Below, in pieces: positions 57,618 through 64,000 of a DNA stretch of 64,000 nucleotides; the first letter of the stretch is position 1; every line of letters starts with the position of its first letter. The position numbers and the translations under genes are program-made. This DNA comes from Diorhabda sublineata (Eukaryota; Arthropoda; Insecta; Coleoptera; Chrysomelidae). The stretch is taken from assembly GCF_026230105.1 (NCBI RefSeq), contig NC_079477.1:12839001-12903000 (forward strand), written 5' to 3'. The notes under the pieces were generated by a model. That model was not told the origin of the DNA. It made no database searches and worked only from the letters and a program-made list of their open reading frames with translations.

Positions 57618-57815
57618 ATCCATTTTGTAAATAATTCTCACGATGATGTATGTTTTAAGGTAAAACACTAAAGTGGTATTGCCAAGAGTCCTTTTACCGA
57701 TGTAATCCATTTTGTAAATAATTCTCCGTTCATTTTACCATGGTAATCTGACGACGATTATTTAGAGGAAAACACTAAAGTGGAATTGCTACAAATCCTT
57801 TAAACTTCGTAATCT
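57618..57815 (+). repeat. Tandem duplication, unit about 90-105 bp
   Basis: A 22-bp block beginning ATCCATTTTGTAAATAATTC is identical at 57618 and 57705. Each is followed by a diverged part and then by AAAACACTAAAGTGG(T/A)ATTG and ATCCTTT-like text. A 63-codon minus-strand frame (57519-57710) spans the first unit and is charged at its end (MDDNKEVLENC...DNRKIDEYW), but no family is recognised. Confidence 0.75.
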
Positions 57816-58720
57816 CCTGATGTATGTACGCTTTGAACATTATTTTACTGCCCAAGAATCAATTTATTTCCTTTCACATGTCTTCCAAATGTTACTTGTC
57901 TTGTGAAACTATGATCACAATTTTTCCTATATCTTCGAGAAAACATACTTTTTGGTTAGCAATATTTGTTATTTAAATTTTGAAAATTCTACAGAGATTT
58001 ACGAATTATACAAAAAACATATAACTTCCCACTTTTTACGTATGTCTTGTGAAGTTCTTGTGAAGAAGACAATCGACTTTAGGTTATTATATTTGATGTC
58101 TTTTGATAGAAGCAGATAGTATGTAGAAAATATGTATTTAATATATTGTAGATTGAATCACATGATTGAAAACTTTTACTCTACACCCTCTTTTCAAGAC
58201 ATTTCTATCTTTTCCGGATATTTTCTGTGCTTTAAAATTATTCCATCTTTTTAAATAAAACGCGTCTTGATATTTTCATTAGAGCAAAGAGAAAGAACAA
58301 TTTTCTTTACAGTACATAGATTGTCTCAATTAATCAAGCACTCTTTGGATATTTTTGTCTAAATACTAAATATTATAATTATCTCCTTCACATATTTCTT
58401 CGGATATTAAATTATGAAGTTCCGTTTTAACATTCGTTGACGGCTCACCGTTACTATTCTCACTCATTTGTCGATAACTGTGCTTCAAACATCTAATTAT
58501 ATAGAACGAAGAAATCAATTAGTATTCACATACAAAGAAAATTAGAAATCAATTTCCAGGTCTTCAAACATCAAGAATTGTTACTGAATTTGTTTATGTC
58601 AAAGGAATTAAGTTATGCGTATGACATAGACAAAAAGTATTTTTCTTAAACATAAAACTCGGAGATTTACTAACGATCGAATGTAGAATATCATACCCTA
58701 TTTCGACGACTATGTTATAC
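57816..58720. other. AT-rich stretch, no gene seen
   Basis: No recognisable feature. Confidence 0.4.
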
Positions 58721-58724
58721 CCGG

Positions 58725-58960
58725 GTTGTTATGTATGTGCATTTCAACTCAACAAAATCATTCACAATGGTTGCCGGCCCTTCCGCTTGCCTGATTTCCC
58801 AGTCCCCGTCCTCACGGTCTGCCAGCCAGGCTATTTTCAAATCAGGGGGGTTGCTCTAAGCTCTCTCACCCTACTCATACTGCCAATCTAGGGGAATATG
58901 CTTCACTGAACTATTTTTACACAACAAGGACGCAATCTAAAATGGCGGTAGGTATGACGT
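58725..58960 (-). CDS. GC-rich islet with a protein-like minus-strand frame
   Basis: A GC-rich patch. From about 58860 down to 58721 the minus strand reads SNPPDLKIAWLADREDGDWE, IRQAEGPATIVNDFVELKCT, YITTRV and a stop. The plus strand also has a 30-codon frame (MVAGPSACLISQSPSSRSAS...). At 58939 CTAAAATGGCGGTAGGT has a YY1/Pleiohomeotic core and could also be a tiny first exon with a donor. No family is recognised for any reading. A conserved exon, a regulatory element or a repeat fragment are all possible. Confidence 0.25.
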
Positions 58961-61290
58961 TATGAACAAAGACGTTTTTTGTCATCGATGGCAATTTCAT
59001 ATCATCCATATCAAGAACGTACTTGGGGAGTGCTACGAGGGATAATATCCCTTTTAAAATGGGTATTAGTTCTTTATCTCAGATGTTATATTGATATTTT
59101 CATATTACTGTATCTTATATTTTTACGTCTCGACTTATGTTTATAAAAAAATAGTACAGATAAATATATCATTCTTTTAGAACTGTGAGCTTAAAATTTA
59201 TTTGTTTGTCCAAGATAAGTTTTTCGTATAAATTGGTAGAAAATATATTCTGAAAATACAAACTTATTATAATACTATATATTCAACATGTGTTTGAAAA
59301 TTTATAAGATGGATATGTTTAAACGAAATCAAATAATGAGAAACGTAAAAATCCATATATATTATTAAAATTGTTCACAACGCATATAAAATGCAAATTG
59401 ATTTCAATTAAATTTTCAGATTTTCCAGTATAAACTGTATTCCCATATTTGACTGGTACCCACAAATTTAAATTCACCCTGTAACTCAATAATGTTGTAA
59501 AAGTTCTTAATGATATTTGACTATGTTCGATTTCTATATTTTTCCCATTTTTTCATAATGTTTGATGAAATGGTAAGGTTTTCCAATGAAAATGAAGTTT
59601 GAAGATATATTTGAGATATTAGTAATGAGAAATATATTCTTTAATTGAGAAATTTCATACACAAAATGAAAGAGAAGTCCACATATCGCTATATTATTGT
59701 TATTTAAGTATTTAAGTATTTAGTTTTCTTACATTTATTTTATTGAGTAAATATTTTTGATTTGCTATTGGACTTTCCTTGCTGCTTATTGTAATATTTA
59801 TTGATGAACTACCTTTCCGCACATAACAAATTCGCTATTTTGATAAAAACGTCAAAATACATATAGGTATGGATGAAAAAATGTTTTCAAATTACAGGTT
59901 TGTTGTTAATACTTTCATGAACACATTTTTCGAAATATTCAAAATATTACAAGCTCAATTAATCAAATTAATGAATGTATATGTTACCTGCTGTTCAACA
60001 AACTAATTAGTAGAATACTGAAATTACGTACACATTTTTTCATGGCAATAATAGCTTGATATTCATACAGTGCAGAAACAAAAAGAACTCTTCTTACGTG
60101 AAACTAACAGTTTTTTACAATTGAGAAAGACAATAATTAGATTTATATACAGGTGTATCACGTGCCCTATTAGTGTTGTCCTTGTCGCTGAAGTATCTAC
60201 ATCGGCTCCAAATCTAGAGCTCTAATGTATTTCATGTCCAAAACATTTCGTAATGGTAGGCACTCTGCTACCAGACTACTTTGTGTTTCACCAAATACTT
60301 CAGTGTCAGTGTATGACGTAGTGAAATATTATAGTGTAGCATTTGAAGATATTGGTTGGTAGAAATCATTTCTAAACGTTTTTCTCATTTCTTCTACATC
60401 GTAGTTAAAGCCTTATCGATGCGCATTTTTTTGAAAATCACATCAACGTATAGATTCACTGAGGAGATGAGTACATAGCCAAAAGTGTCCACGCTCCTGG
60501 TTATCTCTGTCTCTCATTACCTCTATTTTCCTCTTTATACCACCAGGCTACAATATGGTGAGATCTATGCTGATCTTCATTCCACTAGTTTAGTACTTGC
60601 AGAAATATTGTACACAGACAAGTATTTTATCAAGTGTTTTCTTCTCGTGCTCATTTTGGTTTGCCAAATACTAATATAATTTTGGATCTCACTTGACAAC
60701 GTTAATTCGTCAATTCGTTAATTTAGTTTGTTGTCAATATGAATTTAATCTCTTCCACTGTCCCATTTTTTGTGGAACAAAGGTTTATATAATAAAAAAA
60801 GTAATTAATCACCATTTTTCTCCATGGGCGCATTAAGTAAGAATTTCGTAAAAATATCCTTGAATGGATCAAGTTTGCATCCGTATAAAAATGTTGCAGA
60901 CCCCAAATAATATGGGTGCTCTATACTTTTCACATTAATCTTCATTTCTATCTGACAGATTGTTAATTTAATGTAATTTTAGGTTAATACTTTCCATCCC
61001 TTAGTTGGTCGCATCTGGTTGCAAATTTCTAATTTAAAATGAATCAGGATAGGCTACGTAAAGTTGGAATATTATTTAATAATGTGACACAATAAACAAA
61101 GGGGAATTTATCATTTATACACTTGATAAAATCATCTTTCACCATAAAGTAGTCGAAATTTATCACATAATATTAATTTCAATTTCCTTTGATTAACTGA
61201 TATTTTAATCATATTATTTGTTTCCATTCTAAAGACTTTTTTTCACATAGCTGATATTCCAATAACGATAACATATAGGACAGAAACCTA
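58961..61290. other. Long AT-rich stretch, no gene seen
   Basis: A 64-codon frame at 60485-60679 (+) shows no motif. Nothing else is supported in about 2.3 kb. Confidence 0.4.
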
Positions 61291-61294
61291 GAGA

Positions 61295-61900
61295 AGAAAA
61301 ATCTAAAAGTAAATGTATAGAAGTCAAAAGTACAATATATAAGAGAAGAAGAATTAAAATTAAAATTAAAATTAAAAAATGGAACAAATCGAAATGATTG
61401 AATGATTAGGAGTGACAATACACAGAGAAATAACAGACGTCACGGAAATAATGAGAGAATATCTAATGCCTTGAAACTGTATCATACAATATCATAGTCA
61501 TTCATCAAACAAAAAGAATCAACGGAAAAATTAAAATGACGCTATACAAAGACAGTATACCGTTCAATAATAATAACCTGTGGAAGTGAAACCTGGTAAA
61601 TGAAAACCAGAACTAAAAACAATATACAAGGAATGGAGATGAAGTACGAAGTACTCGAAGAGAATAGAGGGAACATGACAGAATCAAAAACGAAATAGTG
61701 AGGAAAGAATTTATCGATTGCTGAAACGATAGAAAACAAAAAACTGAATTGGTTCTGATTCATGTCTAGAATAACAAATAGGAAACTAATAAAAGCTATA
61801 TGAAAAGCACAATCAAATAAATGGAAAAAAATGTAAATCTGGAATCAAGAAATGGTGGCAAAAATAGGGAAAACATGAAGCAACGAAAATAGAGGTACAA
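61295..61900 (+). pseudogene. Non-LTR reverse transcriptase C-terminal region
   Basis: Plus-strand frames read LGVTIHREI (thumb YLG-type motif near 61406), NERISNALKLYHTI, SFIKQKESTEKLKMTLYK, a degraded TYG.ETW region, MKTRTKNNIQGMEMKY, ESKTK, ENKKLNWF and ITNRKLIKAI. This matches the end of insect endonuclease/reverse-transcriptase elements: KxxLYKTxxxPxxTYGxExW...KNxIQxMEMKYLRR...RIRNExVRxEL...ENKKLNWFGHVxRM. An (AAATTA)n tract lies at 61352-61378 within it. Many shifts are present. The minus-strand frame at 61542-61763 is a shadow. Confidence 0.8.
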
Positions 61901-64000
61901 GGTATTTCTATGAGTTCCATTGCATCTCTTTCAAGCAGAATGCCATACCGATATTTTGAGGTTAATGTTTGTTGTGCACACTTTCTTTCGAATGCCAGTT
62001 TGTTGGTTTTTCTCTTGCCATTTATTTGCTTGATGAGCTTGAAATAACGGAATTATTCAACTATCAAAATTTCTTTATCTTTTGAATCAAATTGATTGAT
62101 ATTTTTGTTTTTAAATTGCTCACGTATGCCCGTTACAACATTATGTTCAACATTTGAGATTGAAATTTTAAATAATTTGTTCCATATAAAGTTTGGTGTT
62201 ACTCCCCGATATCAAATTGATTGATTAATATACAATTTATTATGTTAGGTTTCCTTTCTTTCTAGCATTTTTTCTTTCGAAATAAAATTATTGACGCTTG
62301 ATTTAATGCTGACCTCCAATGAAGAAGAAAAAGACTTCATTTGGGAAAAACAAATACGAAAAATAAATGAAAAACAAGTTGAAACGGGATCATAAAACAC
62401 AATTAAATGTGATATGTGAATATTGTATTCATATATGAGCTTGTACTGACGAATAACAGCATGTTAATTCTTTTCTTTAAAAAATTTATTGAAATCACCA
62501 AAAATAAAATTATACCCATACAAGTGATATACATATATTAAATATGAAATGTAAAAGGCTTAATATCAACCCTGTACTAGTGTTAAAGAAATTCATTTTA
62601 GAATCATAGTGCTCATTCCAATGAAATATTGTGGCTTAAGTTAGGTTTTGTTATCAAAATAGAATGTTAGGAACAAACAATAGAACCATTTTGAGTAAGT
62701 CTTTTAAGTTTAAAAACTACGTTAGGTATTTGAGTACCCTAAATTTAAAATTGTAACGTGAAATTAGTCACAAACGAAGAAACAACGCAGCAAAGTGAAG
62801 GGACGAATGTGAAAAATATTTGGTTTCCTCTTTGACAATCAACAATAATAATAAGAGTATCCAAATAGAATCAAACTGGCAAAGCAATTACAATAAAAGT
62901 TCTATCTTGAGAATTTCGCTTCAAACTTCTCATGCTTCATAAAAGCGTCGAAAGAAAGATGGTAAATGCACACTACTGTGAGAAGTCTACCCTTTAATTG
63001 TGAAATAAACTTTTCGCAAGTTGAATAAAGATTTTTTAAGATAGACGTGACGGATATGCTACTTAGAGATACTAAAATAAATAATACTATATAGCAATAT
63101 ACATAATGAACTTAACTAAAAATTTTAATAGTATTGTTCTTCATTTGAAATACATATCCACGAGCTGTTCTATTAATAATGAAGATTTAATTTGGATAAA
63201 TCATGAAATTTAATTTGTAGTTTCAGTTTTTCGTCAACTAGTGACTGATTAATGAATTAGAATTTGTGAAAAACTGAAATATTTATGTCTAAACATCATT
63301 GTAAAATTAATTATAAGCCGTTGGGTTAGGTAGGAAGGTCTAGGTAGGAAAAAATAGAAGATCTACAAGTATACATATTTATTTCTAATATTCATATATA
63401 CAATATCTATTTCTACATAACTTATAATTTCATATGATCACACTGGGTTTAAATAACCTCAAAAATACATGCACGATATCAAATAGGTAACAAAAAAATA
63501 TATAGTACCATTGAAAAATATTGAAATTAACCAATTTACAAAATTAAATAAAATACCCTGAGAAATATACGAAATACGAATGTGAAATATATTTGTGAAA
63601 CATTACTTGTTCTAGTCAACATTGCGTGATTGTGATTCAGGACATGTATTTCAGGTTGAAAAATTTTAACAAAAATAGGTAACAATAATATTAAATAAAA
63701 CAAATATCCTTATTCAATATAAATGGCACTCTACAATGCAAAGGAAATCAAAGGATCCTATCTGATTCTATAACACCTAGTTATGAACGAATATAGAATA
63801 TTATTTTTTAACGATTTTTTATCTGACAATATGTTTATTAATATCAGTGTACCAACTAAATGGACCATGATATTTTGTTGGTTCAATTATAATTACTACA
63901 TAAATATTGAAAGCAACAAATATAAATAGTGCTTCACCACGACAAGAAAACTCGATAATTTATTAATGTCATATCTTGAAATCAGAATCAAAGACTGAAC
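61901..64000. other. AT-rich stretch to the window end, no gene seen
   Basis: About 2.1 kb of low-complexity A/T sequence. A GGTTAGGTAGG-type string near 63325 is too irregular to call a telomeric tract. No gene is recognised. Confidence 0.4.

Noticed and set aside
61542..61763. 73-codon minus-strand frame with hydrophobic stretches
   Set aside because: The plus strand carries a reverse transcriptase C-terminal region over the same bases.
63310..63350. GGGTTAGGTAGGAAGGTCTAGG as a telomeric tract
   Set aside because: Units are irregular and do not form consecutive TTAGG repeats.
1..64000. CRISPR arrays, bacterial operons, ribosome binding sites
   Set aside because: The sequence is eukaryotic in all respects. 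No regularly spaced repeats with unique spacers or gene strings are present.

Overview
The window looks like AT-rich, intron- or intergenic-type nuclear DNA of an arthropod, most likely an insect. The signs are very low GC, many (TA)n tracts, short TTAGG tracts of the insect telomere type, and a dense, decayed set of mariner/Tc1, hAT, Crypton, CR1/Jockey and Penelope elements, each with proteins typical of insect genomes. A beetle is possible, but the sequence does not settle the order. I found no complete host protein-coding gene and no convincing tRNA or rRNA. Nearly all recognisable coding sequence belongs to mobile elements, almost all with stops, frameshifts or deletions.

Layout. 1-10 kb: a decayed Tc1-like transposase (1.56-2.26 kb), a GC-rich islet carrying an antioxidant-response-like site and E-boxes (3.1-3.4 kb), a 180-bp duplication (3.9-4.4 kb), then featureless AT-rich DNA up to a CR1-like 3' end with a (TC)n tail (9.4-10.1 kb). 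10-21 kb: a non-LTR tail (12.8 kb), the first member of an LTR-like repeat family (13.1 kb), a complete-length mariner with both inverted repeats and TA duplication (13.93-14.89 kb), a second mariner lineage (15.8-16.3 kb), a GC islet (16.8 kb), an RNase H tail of a Jockey/R1-type element (17.6-17.9 kb) and a third mariner lineage with an internal deletion (19.2-20.1 kb). 22-29 kb: a Tc1-like catalytic fragment, a hammerhead-ribozyme-like motif, and a Crypton-like tyrosine recombinase whose catalytic half is intact and which lies between two compound palindromes (27.3 and 28.6 kb).

29-42 kb: a protein-like exon candidate (29.85 kb), a mariner C-terminus, a hAT element with perfect 8-bp duplication and a striking subterminal hairpin (31.6-33.8 kb), a Jockey-like 3' half split by a second, internally deleted hAT (35.3-37.4 kb), a non-LTR reverse transcriptase on the minus strand (37.8-38.65 kb), a Penelope-type GIY-YIG remnant with a hammerhead-like motif nearby (41 kb), and a fragment of a Cys-motif arthropod repeat protein. 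42-64 kb: two more mariner pieces, LTR-like repeat copies at 44 and 53 kb, an unrecognised possible pseudogene (45.7-46.7 kb), a mariner 5' end (49.3 kb), a non-LTR element broken by LTR-like insertions (53.1-55.8 kb), a ZMYM1-type hAT remnant (56.1-57.1 kb), a tandem duplication (57.6 kb), a GC islet with a minus-strand open frame (58.8 kb) and a last non-LTR tail (61.3-61.9 kb).

How it fits together. The elements do not form a pathway. They record successive waves of insertion: hAT into Jockey-like, and LTR-like into non-LTR. The most unusual structures are the Crypton flanking sites, the two hammerhead-like motifs, the subterminal hairpin of the hAT, and the nested LTR-like family. The GC-rich islets and exon-like frames are the best places to look for host function.
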